The notes under the pieces were generated by a model. It ran no database searches. It worked only from the letters and a program-made list of their open reading frames with translations, and was not told the origin of the DNA. DNA of 64,000 nt from Massilia litorea (lineage in GTDB: Bacteria > Pseudomonadota > Gammaproteobacteria > Burkholderiales > Burkholderiaceae_D): assembly GCF_015101885.1 (NCBI RefSeq), contig NZ_CP062941.1:3720001-3784000 (forward strand). The letters run 5' to 3'. Shown piece after piece: positions 57,340 to 64,000 of the stretch. Within the stretch, counting starts at the first letter, position 1, and every line of letters begins with the position of its first letter. A program made the position numbers and the translations under genes.

Positions 57340-57431
57340 AGCAAGTTCCGGGCCGCCTGCCGCACCATGCCAAGTCCTTGATTTGACAAGCGAGCCGGCC
57401 TGGATTGAACATCATGCACTGGAATCGTGCA
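57340..57431 (-). promoter_or_regulatory. Sigma-54 promoter and NtrC-type enhancer of amt
   Basis: Minus strand CGGCCCGGAACTTGCT (57340-57355) fits the sigma-54 consensus with GG and GC at the correct 12-base phase (-24/-12). About 60-75 bases upstream TGCACTGGAATCGTGCA (57415-57431) matches the NtrC consensus TGCAC-N7-GTGCA. A second, partial TGCACC site is at about 57459-57475. Expected start of transcription is near 57328, giving a leader of about 40 bases. Confidence 0.75.
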
Positions 57432-57625
57432 TTGGCCGCACCATATTGGACAGAAGGCTGCACCAGTTGTCGCACCAATAATGAGCGTACTGCGGCTTTG
57501 CAACAGAGACGGGCAAAACACCTTTAACATCGGTTTTGCATGGGCCGCTTGCTCTACAATGTTGAAGTAATGACGCGCGGCAAGCGTCCGCTCACGCAGT
57601 CAATCGCCCTGGAAAACGGAACACG

Positions 57626-58477
57626 ATGCTTCATCCGCAAAAAAGTCGGCAGCGCAAGGTATGTGTGGTGGCCAGCCTCATGCTGGCGCTGGCCGCGCCC
57701 ACGCTCGCGGCCGCATCGGGACCTGCCAGCGTCTATATCGAAGACCTGACTTCGCCCGAGCTGCGCGACCGCATCGCGGCCGGTGCCACCACGGTGCTGG
57801 TGCCGATCGGCGGCACCGAACAAAGCGGTCCGCATATCGCCCTCGGCAAGCACAATGTGCGCGCCCGCGTGCTGGCGGGCCGCATCGCCCAGGGCCTCGG
57901 CAATACGCTGGTGGCGCCGACGATTGCCTACGTGCCCGAGGGTGCGATCACGCCGCCGGCCGGGCACATGCGCTTTGCCGGCACGATCTCGATACCTGAC
58001 GCTGCCTTCGAGTCGGTGCTGGAAGCGACGGCGCGCAGCTTCTGCCAGCATGGGGTGCGCGACGTATTCTTCCTCGGCGACCACGGCGGCTACCAGAAAA
58101 ACGAAGAAAAGGCCGCGGCACGCGTCAACCGCGCGCCATCTTGCCGCGTTCACGCCTTGCTCGACTATTACCGGGCAACGCAGAGCAGTTATGTGGCCGA
58201 GCTGAAGCGGCGCGGCCATGGCGATGCCGAAATCGGCATGCACGCAGGGCTGGCCGATACGGCCCTGTCGCTGGCAATCGATCCGGCGCTGGTACGCCAG
58301 GACGCGCTGGCGGCCGGCGCAAAGGCAGGCAAGGCGGGCGGCGTCGACGGCGATCCGCGCCGGGCGACGGCCGAACTGGGCCGGCTCGGCGTCGACCGCA
58401 TCGTGTCCGCTTCGGTCGCCGCCATCCGCGCCAGTCTGCAAGAACACCCAATCCAGAACCCATCCAGGCAACCGTAA
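57626..58477 (+). CDS. Exported creatininase-family amidohydrolase
   Basis: 283 residues. Signal peptide (MLHPQKSRQRKVCVVASLML then cleavage near AAAS), unusual because most creatininases are cytoplasmic. Metal-binding motifs are kept: GTEQSGPHIALGKHN, and LGDHGGYQKN, and Glu/His positions in GDAEIGMHAGLADT. Family members hydrolyse creatinine or, as in MftE and FAPy deformylase, amide or peptide bonds. It is followed after 11 bases by the beta-propeller gene. A possible -10 TACAAT stands at 57555-57560. Substrate unknown. Confidence 0.88.
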   Translation: MLHPQKSRQRKVCVVASLMLALAAPTLAAASGPASVYIEDLTSPELRDRIAAGATTVLVPIGGTEQSGPHIALGKHNVRARVLAGRIAQGLGNTLVAPTIAYVPEGAITPPAGHMRFAGTISIPDAAFESVLEATARSFCQHGVRDVFFLGDHGGYQKNEEKAAARVNRAPSCRVHALLDYYRATQSSYVAELKRRGHGDAEIGMHAGLADTALSLAIDPALVRQDALAAGAKAGKAGGVDGDPRRATAELGRLGVDRIVSASVAAIRASLQEHPIQNPSRQP

Positions 58478-58488
58478 AGAACTCCATC

Positions 58489-59751
58489 GTGCCATCGAAA
58501 AAAGTAGTCGTCGCCGCCGTCCTTGCCGCCGCCATCGCCGCCGGCGCCTTCAGTGTCCTCCGTGTGCGGGACGTCGCGCCTCCCGTCGCCGCTGTCAAAA
58601 AAACGCCCGTCGTCACGGAGGCGGGCATGCCGCCGGTCGTCGATTCGCTCAACCTGTACAGCGAAATCGGCTCGACCCACCTGAGCGCAGCGGTCAGCAA
58701 GGACCTCGAGCGCGTCTACGTGCCGAACCTGCGCTCGAACGATGTCAGCGTGATCGATCCGGCAACGATGAAGGTGGTCGACCGCTTCAAGGTCGGCATC
58801 AGTCCCCAGCACGTGATCCCGTCCTGGGACCTGCGCACGCTATGGGTAGCGAATAACGCCGAGCGCAAGAACACCGGCAGCCTGACGCCGATCGACCCCG
58901 CCACCGGCAAGCCGGGCCCCGAGGTGGAGGTCGACGACCCCTACAACATGTACTTCACGCCCGACGGCAAGTCGGCCATCGTGGTCGCCGAGGCGCGCCG
59001 CCGGCTCGACTTCCGCAACCCGCACACGATGGCGATGCAGTACGCGATCGACGTGCCCCAGTGCGGCGGCATCAACCACGCTGAATTCTCGATCGACGGC
59101 CGCTACGCCATGTTCACCTGCGAATTCGACGGCTCGGTCGCCAAGATCGACCTCCCCAACCGCAAGGTGCTGGGCTACCTGAAGCTCAGCATGCCGGCCA
59201 CGCGCGTGCGCGAAGGCTTCGATCCGCGCAACCCGGGCGCCAGCGAGATCTGCACGAGCAAGAAGGGCATGCCGCAGGACGTGCGCATCTCGCCCGACGG
59301 CAAGCGCTTCTATATCGCCGACATGATGGCCGACGGCGTCCACATCGTCGACGGCGCGAGCTTCACCAAGGTCGGCTTCATCCCGTCCGGTCCCGGCACC
59401 CACGGCCTGTATCCCAGCCGCGACGGCAAATTCCTCTACATCACCAACCGCGGCACCCACCGCATCCACGGCAAGCGCAAGGGCCCGGGCAGCGTCGACG
59501 TGCTGGAGTTCGCAAGCGAAAAGATCGTGGCCCACTGGGCGATTCCGAACGGCGGCAGTCCCGACATGGGGAACGTCAGCGCCGACGGCAAATGGCTGTG
59601 GCTAGCCGGACGCTTCGACGACGTCGTCTACCGCATGGACACCGCCAACGGCGACGTGCGCCAGGTAAAAGTCGGCGGCGAGCCGCACGGGCTGACGGTG
59701 TGGCCGCAGCCGGGGCGGTATTCGCTGGGGCATACAGGGAACTTGCGCTAG
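58489..59751 (+). CDS. YncE/YVTN-type beta-propeller protein, membrane-anchored or exported
   Basis: 420 residues from GTG 58489-58491, 11 bases after the creatininase stop, with only a weak ribosome binding site (AAAGAA). N-terminal hydrophobic anchor (VVVAAVLAAAIAAGAFSVL). Seven-bladed YVTN repeats: VYVPNLRSNDVSVIDPATMK, LWVANN, MYFTPDGKSAIVV, VRISPDGKRFYIADM, LYPSRDGKFLYITNRGTH and VSADGKWLWLAGRFDD. Such proteins often bind PQQ-like or metal partners or act as periplasmic scaffolds. Role with the creatininase is unknown. Confidence 0.88.
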   Translation: MPSKKVVVAAVLAAAIAAGAFSVLRVRDVAPPVAAVKKTPVVTEAGMPPVVDSLNLYSEIGSTHLSAAVSKDLERVYVPNLRSNDVSVIDPATMKVVDRFKVGISPQHVIPSWDLRTLWVANNAERKNTGSLTPIDPATGKPGPEVEVDDPYNMYFTPDGKSAIVVAEARRRLDFRNPHTMAMQYAIDVPQCGGINHAEFSIDGRYAMFTCEFDGSVAKIDLPNRKVLGYLKLSMPATRVREGFDPRNPGASEICTSKKGMPQDVRISPDGKRFYIADMMADGVHIVDGASFTKVGFIPSGPGTHGLYPSRDGKFLYITNRGTHRIHGKRKGPGSVDVLEFASEKIVAHWAIPNGGSPDMGNVSADGKWLWLAGRFDDVVYRMDTANGDVRQVKVGGEPHGLTVWPQPGRYSLGHTGNLR

Positions 59752-59752
59752 C

Positions 59753-60331
59753 GTGCGGTACCAGGGAAAAATCACTTCCTGGAAGGATGAGCAGGGCTTC
59801 GGGTTCATTACTCCGAACGGCGGAGGGCCGGCGGTTTTCGTCCACATCAAATCGTTCTCCGATCGCAGTCGCCGTCCGGCAGCCGACAACGTAGTGACCT
59901 ATGAGCTGAGCGCAAACGACAAAGGGCAGCCGCGGGCCGAGAACGTCGCTTTCGTGCGGCTTGGTGCGCGGCGTCAGGCGAATGCCCGCACGGGAGGCAT
60001 TTCGCTGGTCATTGCAAGCTGTTTCCTCCTGCTCCTGGCCGTTGCCGCGTTGGCGGGGAAAGTGCCGGCTTTCCTGTTTGGCCTGTATATCTGCTTGAGT
60101 GTGATGACGTTCATCGCTTATGCAGTCGACAAATCCGCCGCGCAGAACAATCGGTGGCGCACCCCGGAAAGTACGCTGCATATGCTCTCCCTGGCCGGGG
60201 GATGGCCGGGCGCCCTCGTGGCGCAGCAACTGCTCCGGCATAAGTCGAAGAAAGCATCCTTCCGCATGGCGTTCTGGCTGACTGTCCTTGTCAATTGCGG
60301 CGCACTCGGCTGGTTCCTGTCTTCAGCCTGA
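59753..60331 (+). CDS. Cold-shock domain - DUF1294 membrane protein
   Basis: 192 residues from GTG 59753-59755, one base after the previous stop. N-terminal cold-shock OB fold about 1-67 with RNP-like GKITSWKDEQGFGFITP and VFVHIKSF; two or three membrane helices and the DUF1294 signature (FIAYAVDKSAAQNNRWRTPE, LSLAGGWPGALVAQQLLRHK). This domain pair is common in proteobacteria; the job is not established. It may tie a nucleic-acid binding domain to the membrane. Probably co-transcribed with the propeller gene. Confidence 0.92.
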   Translation: MRYQGKITSWKDEQGFGFITPNGGGPAVFVHIKSFSDRSRRPAADNVVTYELSANDKGQPRAENVAFVRLGARRQANARTGGISLVIASCFLLLLAVAALAGKVPAFLFGLYICLSVMTFIAYAVDKSAAQNNRWRTPESTLHMLSLAGGWPGALVAQQLLRHKSKKASFRMAFWLTVLVNCGALGWFLSSA

Positions 60332-60410
60332 GGCTGATCTGGCAATATCCGACGCGGGCTATCGGCCGCCGGGCTGATACACTGCCGCCTTTATCCGCAC
60401 GAGAACGACC

Positions 60411-61211
60411 ATGCCACACGTCCCGGAATTGCGGGCTGGCGCGCTGCGCTGCCTGCTCGAGACCGATCCGCTCATCAAGACCCGCGAAGTGGCGGCACTG
60501 GCCCAGGCGTTTGCCGCCGGTGCCATCGCGCTCGACAGCGGCACCGCGCTGCAAGCGGATGGGGCGATTCCCGGCCGTCCCGCGCGCCCCGAACTGGTAT
60601 CGCCGCGCCTGGTCGGCCGGCGCTCGATGACGAGCGTCGAGGGCCGCGCCATGCTCGCCCACGCGCTGGCCCATATCGAATTCAACGCCGTCAACCTGGC
60701 GCTCGACGCCCTGTGGCGCTTCCCCGGCATGCCGGACGCCTATTACGCCGACTGGCTGCAGGTTTCGAAGGAGGAGGCCTACCACTTCACGCTGCTGTCC
60801 GACCATTTGAAGACGCTGGGTTATGCCTACGGCGACTTCCCCGGTCACGACAGTCTGTGGGAGATGGTCGACAAGACGAAAGGGGACGTGCTCGCGCGCA
60901 TGGCGCTGGTGCCGCGCACGCTGGAGGCGCGCGGCCTGGACGCGATTCCGCCGCTGCGCGCGAAACTGGCCCAGGCCGGGGACATGGCGGCGGCGAGGAT
61001 CCTCGACATCATCCTGCGCGACGAGGTCGGCCACGTGGAAATCGGCAACCGCTGGTACGGCTTCCTGTGCGCGGCGCGCGGGCTTCCGCTGCGCGCCACC
61101 TACGACGATCTGGTCGTGCGCTACAAGGCCCCGGTGCTGAAGGGGCCATTCAACCTGGAGGCGCGGCGGCGCGCCGGCTTTACCGAAGAGGAGCTTGCGC
61201 GCTTTGCGTGA
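60411..61211 (+). CDS. DUF455 ferritin-like protein
   Basis: 266 residues, the normal size. Ferritin-like di-iron residues appear as E/H pairs: ALAHIEFNAVNLALDA, SKEEAYHFTLLSDHL and RDEVGHVEIGNRWY. DUF455 members resemble tRNA-modifying or radical-handling di-iron proteins; the reaction is unknown. Start ATG 60411-60413. Its end overlaps by 32 bases the tail of the MFS fragment on the other strand. Confidence 0.9.
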   Translation: MPHVPELRAGALRCLLETDPLIKTREVAALAQAFAAGAIALDSGTALQADGAIPGRPARPELVSPRLVGRRSMTSVEGRAMLAHALAHIEFNAVNLALDALWRFPGMPDAYYADWLQVSKEEAYHFTLLSDHLKTLGYAYGDFPGHDSLWEMVDKTKGDVLARMALVPRTLEARGLDAIPPLRAKLAQAGDMAAARILDIILRDEVGHVEIGNRWYGFLCAARGLPLRATYDDLVVRYKAPVLKGPFNLEARRRAGFTEEELARFA

Positions 61212-61461
61212 GGCGGCGCTCGGCCGCCCACTCGCTCGTCCAGTAGACCAGCGCGGCTGCGGGGAAGGCGAGGCCGGTCAGTAGCGCGGCCTGCCAGCCG
61301 TGGCGGGCATACACCCACGCGCCCAGCGCGGAACCGACCGCGCCGCCGGCGAAGAACAGGGCGAAGAAGATGCCGTTCAGGCGGCTGCGCACTTCGGCGC
61401 CGAGCGCGAAGATGGCGCGCTGGCTCAGCAGTATGCCTTCTTTCGCCTTATTGAGGATCAT
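61180..61461 (-). pseudogene. C-terminal fragment of an MFS transporter, cut by island DNA
   Basis: The 93-residue frame ends with the last two helices of an MFS exporter (LNGIFFALFFAGGAVGSALG, then ALLTGLAFPAAALVYW and a basic tail). Similarity to MFS starts about at SQRAIFALGAEVRS; the first 12 or so residues (MILNKAKEGIL) come from the AT-richer DNA. The ten N-terminal helices are missing, so the protein cannot transport. The break lies near 61425-61440. The missing part may lie beyond the window if an element split the gene. Confidence 0.75.
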
Positions 61462-61473
61462 CCGCCGACGTGA

Positions 61474-61611
61474 TTAGACCTGTCCTGCAAGTACACCGTG
61501 CTGTCTAAGCCACTCGTAGAGAGCTTCAAGAGGATCTTGCTTTTGTGCGCGGTCTCACTTGCTGCATAGGCCAATTACTTCAGGTCTTCGAGGCAGAATT
61601 GCATTTACAAA
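61474..61611 (-). pseudogene. Decayed 3' end of an unknown gene
   Basis: Minus-strand reading gives a protein-like end QDPLEALYEWLRQHGVLAGQ then V and TAA (61474-61476). An in-frame TGA at 61555-61557 interrupts it; beyond the stop the same frame continues as AILPRRPEVIGLCSK up to another stop at 61612. I do not recognise the family. The rest of 61612-61664 shows nothing. Confidence 0.35.
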
Positions 61612-61664
61612 TTAAGCATCCAATTGAGCTTGATGCGTTCGTCGGCAGTTAGGAAATTAATACA

Positions 61665-62108
61665 TCAGTAATCGCGGACTGGCCTATGGATGCCAGCATG
61701 CGATCGCGAATAGCGTATATTAGCCTTCGACGCCGACTGTCCTTTCGTGAAACAATCAAGTACTATTTGAACTACCTGTGCGCTGATTAGTTCAGTCATA
61801 CGTCTTTGATTGTTGAGCTGTCTAGTATCCAACGTGAATAGACTACTCCTGCACGTACTCGGCACGTCTGGTCCACGCTTAAACCCTTTGAACAGCATCT
61901 TATTGCCATGCAACGTCATCAGCGTCACGTCGAGCAGGGGAGGGATGAGCGGCTTAGCCTGTTGGTCATCATGGGCTGACAGCTTCAGCTTAGGTACGCC
62001 GCCGCAGTAGAACATGGTGAGGTCGCCCTCGGTAGGTGCCGCCGAGAGGATTTCGCGCTCGTGCTTGCGCTGGCCCCTTCTCCTCAATGGTGTAACTTTA
62101 CTGTGCAT
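61665..62108 (-). CDS. Hypothetical island protein, possibly SOS-controlled
   Basis: Up to 147 residues. The ATG at 62106-62108 lies inside a LexA-type box, so translation more likely begins later: an AGGAGAAGG at 62077-62085 or the internal ATG at 62013-62015 (MFYCGGVPKLKL, 116 residues) are candidates. The middle LLDVTLMTLHGNKMLFKGFK looks like a real folded domain; the C-terminus is basic and polar. I do not know the family. It follows the TIR gene on the same strand. Confidence 0.45.
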   Translation of the reverse strand: MHSKVTPLRRRGQRKHEREILSAAPTEGDLTMFYCGGVPKLKLSAHDDQQAKPLIPPLLDVTLMTLHGNKMLFKGFKRGPDVPSTCRSSLFTLDTRQLNNQRRMTELISAQVVQIVLDCFTKGQSASKANIRYSRSHAGIHRPVRDY

Positions 62109-62120
62109 ACATACAGTAAA
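62097..62120. promoter_or_regulatory. LexA (SOS) box on the island
   Basis: TACTGTGCATACATACAGTA (62099-62118) fits CTG-N10-CAG with flanking TA/TA, the classic LexA site; TTTACTGT/ACAGTAAA arms are perfect over 8 bases. The only gene it could serve is the hypothetical ORF on the minus strand. Confidence 0.65.
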
Positions 62121-62143
62121 GCGTACTGCTACAAGAGCTAGGT

Positions 62144-63019
62144 TTAAGACAGTCCAGCATTTCTTACGGCATTACGCACAAACTCCGCCGGGATGTCTTT
62201 CCCTTGTATCTTTGCTTCAACAGTTGCCAGTCTAACGAACAGTTCCATCATCGTTTGGTCGTATCCCATATCCTCGCCTTCTTTAATGAGATCATCTAAG
62301 GGGTGTCCCGCAACAATCCTTTCTTTCATCCGACTTACGATAAGTTGCTGGGTAGTAACGGCGCTTGGTACCGAAACTGCGGCGCTGATTCCTTTCCCTT
62401 GCTTGTGCTGCCAGGACGGGAAATGTTCGGAAGCGCTTTCAAGCTTTCTAATCCGCTGAGTCATCCCTCGTACATGCTCAAGTACCTCACTCATAATGTC
62501 GTCGGCGGGTCGCTTCACGACCTTTGTCTCTTGCGGGATCTCAGTGATCAGTTTGCTCCAGCGCGTTTGGAATTGATTCCAATATGCGTCGAAAGCGTCC
62601 GTTAAGACAGCGTCGTCAAGGGCAGCGTCGCCAAGCTGCCTATTAAGAGTCCGTGCCAGTTTGCGCATGTCCTCCTCGGTCGGCTGGGTATGGTTGAACT
62701 GCGCGAGCGGGTCACGAATATCGCTCGGTTCAAGGTCCACTAAGAACGTACACACTCGACTGTTCGACAGCCCCTTGGCAAGCGCACCTGCCTCGAACAA
62801 AATCCAAGGGCGATCTTTGTTCTCTTGAGTCAGACAGACGATCCCTATCGCCGTATCGCTGAGATTATTGCTGATCTCAGAGAACCAAAGAGAGCCGCGG
62901 TCGACGTCTTCTGTAGAGATCCATGGGCGTGCCGCCTGAATGATACTGCGCGTCCACCATTTCAACAGCTCCGCAGCAGCGCGGCTACGTGAGCCAGACC
63001 AGCTCATGAATACCTTCAT
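62144..63019 (-). CDS. TIR-domain protein, candidate anti-phage NADase effector
   Basis: 291 residues from ATG 63017-63019, with GAGG six bases upstream. N-terminal TIR domain about 1-155: MKVFMSWSGSRSRAAAELLK, then STEDVDRGSLWFSEISNNLS, IGIVCLTQENKDRPWILFEA with the probable catalytic Glu76. This is the TIR-like group in which FISWSG..R replaces FISYS. Residues 170-200 are helical and coiled-coil-like; the C-terminus (VTTQQLIVSRMKERIVAGHP...) is an unassigned helical domain. Bacterial TIR proteins cleave NAD+ or make cyclic ADP-ribose signals in defence systems such as Thoeris and CBASS. The neighbour is a divergent membrane/coiled-coil gene. Confidence 0.85.
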   Translation of the reverse strand: MKVFMSWSGSRSRAAAELLKWWTRSIIQAARPWISTEDVDRGSLWFSEISNNLSDTAIGIVCLTQENKDRPWILFEAGALAKGLSNSRVCTFLVDLEPSDIRDPLAQFNHTQPTEEDMRKLARTLNRQLGDAALDDAVLTDAFDAYWNQFQTRWSKLITEIPQETKVVKRPADDIMSEVLEHVRGMTQRIRKLESASEHFPSWQHKQGKGISAAVSVPSAVTTQQLIVSRMKERIVAGHPLDDLIKEGEDMGYDQTMMELFVRLATVEAKIQGKDIPAEFVRNAVRNAGLS

Positions 63020-63205
63020 CAACCACCTCAAGAATTTGTAAGTCTTGCAAGTCTACTCCAACCGCTCATCAAGCGGCGGGGAAGCGATAGTTTGAATTTA
63101 AATAGCACGCGATCGAGGCCCAAACTGCCAGAACTTATGAGGAGTTGTCATCCGCTAAGTTAGGGTCTACTATGGTTGCCTTTCTTGCATCTAGGTGACC
63201 GATAG

Positions 63206-64000
63206 ATGGACGACCTCATCAAAACCATGAAGGCTCAGCTATACGATCGAGCCAGCAGCCCACTCGTTTTCTCCTTCATATGTTCTTGGATTTTCTGGAA
63301 CTATCGGCTGATCGTTATCTTGTTTTCAGGCGGAAAATCATCTGAAAAGTTCGCCGACATTGAGGCATTACCCAAGAGGTTCGATAACTTCACGATACTT
63401 GGACAGTCGATTTCACCTGATTATTACTGGCTGTGTGTGGGATTTCTTGGGCCGGCATTGGTGACGGTGTTTTACCTCATGGTCCTCCCATATTTCGAGG
63501 AGAAAGCGTTCGAGTTATCGTCGCGAAAAGCGGTGCGTATGAAAAAGATTAAGCTCGCAACCGAAAACGATACGCCTATCGGGGAAGAGGAGCGGATGAA
63601 GCTTAGGGAGACGATCCGAGCGGCTGAGAAGATGCGTGACGAAGGTATTGAAGAACAGAGAAACCTTCGTGCAGGTGAGATCGCTGATCTGAGGTCGCAG
63701 CTTGACGTTAGCCGTAATGCTTCCACTACGATTGAGAAGAACTTGAATAAGCAGATCGATGATTTGCGACTAGAGTCAGACAAACTACGCCGGGAAAAGC
63801 TTGAAGTTGAGGAAAAGACGGCCAGCTCAAATGAGGTGATAGCGAAGGTTTTCTATCTCGACGAATTGGCTCGCGCGTTATTTGGTTCCATGGCTGAGGC
63901 TGAGGTAAGCGGCGCAACCTTCACTCCAGGAAATGGCGATAATGCTCAACGCATTCTTAAGCAGCTCGAAAACGCTGAGCTAATCGAGCCCTACAGGGAC
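63206..64000 (+). CDS. Membrane protein with coiled coil, 3' end outside the window
   Basis: At least 265 residues, open to the window end. ATG 63206-63208 has AGGTG about eight bases upstream. The N-terminus starts MDDLIKTMKAQLYDRASSPL followed by a hydrophobic helix (VFSFICSWIFWNYRLIVILF), a short loop with SPDYYW, and a second helix (VGFLGPALVTVFYLMVLP). Residues about 105-215 are a long charged coiled coil rich in Glu, Lys and Arg; the last part (AQRILKQLENAELIEPYRD) looks like a winged-helix or small domain. I know similar KAQLYDR...SP-type proteins only as unknowns. It is divergent from the TIR gene with 186 bases between. Confidence 0.75.
   Translation, partial: MDDLIKTMKAQLYDRASSPLVFSFICSWIFWNYRLIVILFSGGKSSEKFADIEALPKRFDNFTILGQSISPDYYWLCVGFLGPALVTVFYLMVLPYFEEKAFELSSRKAVRMKKIKLATENDTPIGEEERMKLRETIRAAEKMRDEGIEEQRNLRAGEIADLRSQLDVSRNASTTIEKNLNKQIDDLRLESDKLRREKLEVEEKTASSNEVIAKVFYLDELARALFGSMAEAEVSGATFTPGNGDNAQRILKQLENAELIEPYRD

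Larger units (their letters stand above)
61430..64000. mobile_element. Putative genomic island, left part
   Basis: From about 61430 base composition changes to clearly lower GC, codon use changes, and an MFS gene is broken at the border. Contents: a decayed gene end, a small unknown ORF with a LexA-type box, a TIR-domain protein and a membrane/coiled-coil protein. No integrase or transposase and no terminal repeat is seen in the window, so the type of element is open. Confidence 0.65.

Noticed and set aside
57358..57372. TGGCATGGTGCGGCA as sigma-54 promoter of amt
   Set aside because: The distance between GG and GC is one base too short; the element at 57340-57355 has correct spacing and better sequence.
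61665..62108. UmuD/ImuA-like SOS protein next to the LexA box
   Set aside because: The translation lacks the UmuD/LexA protease residues and any RecA-like motif; only the SOS box suggests such a role.

Overview
The window is high-GC DNA, dense in genes, from a Gram-negative betaproteobacterium. The mix of families (large TonB-dependent receptors with GSSIKR-type plug starts, Bug/Tct uptake systems, NodT-type efflux, many FadR-type regulators, and short GTAGGGTGGGC palindromes between genes) suggests Oxalobacteraceae, perhaps Massilia/Telluria. That placement is inference from gene content; no rRNA or tRNA is present to confirm it.

Layout. 195-1595: a GntP-type permease with a clear terminator. 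1653-6280: a minus-strand operon of a MarR regulator and an EmrB/NodT/EmrA-like tripartite efflux pump. 6518-9790: a periplasmic-sensor/PAS/GGDEF/EAL protein. 9981-31251 plus 31351-39563 (and perhaps the regulator at 39666-40415): a large pectin and galacturonate utilisation region, interrupted by housekeeping genes (PaiB-like, ArgO/ArgP, MpaB-like) at 22534-25681. 40502-44836: an Lhr-type helicase. 44973-45582: two small unknown genes. 45630-56049: a divergent cluster of CoA-transferase, crotonase, FAD/Fe-S dehydrogenase and GntR regulator against a serine-glyoxylate-type aminotransferase and a TctCBA transporter. 56087-57289: an ammonium transporter with a visible sigma-54/NtrC control region. 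57626-61211: exported creatininase-like protein, beta-propeller protein, cold-shock/DUF1294 protein and a ferritin-like DUF455 protein. From about 61430 to the end: AT-richer foreign DNA that cuts off an MFS gene and carries a LexA-type box, a TIR-domain protein and a membrane/coiled-coil protein that runs off the window.

How the pectin genes fit together. Two TonB receptors probably import oligogalacturonides. Exported enzymes (GH28 polygalacturonase, a PL1-CE8 fusion, a CE12 acetylesterase, a second esterase, GH105 and a DUF4861 protein) remove acetyl and methyl groups and cut the polymer. An ExuT-like MFS carrier takes up galacturonate. A complete oxidative route can be read: mutarotase, uronate dehydrogenase (Udh), SMP-30 lactonase, galactarate dehydratase (GarD), KdgD and alpha-ketoglutarate semialdehyde dehydrogenase, ending at 2-oxoglutarate. 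Related promoter/operator modules, built from TTGGTC-type half-sites, sit in front of the GH105, regulator-1 and second-receptor transcription units and beside the kdgD promoter, which suggests one FadR-type regulon.

Most novel: the TIR gene with its divergent membrane/coiled-coil neighbour on the island, the PL1-CE8 fusion, and covarying leader hairpins in front of the two TonB receptors.
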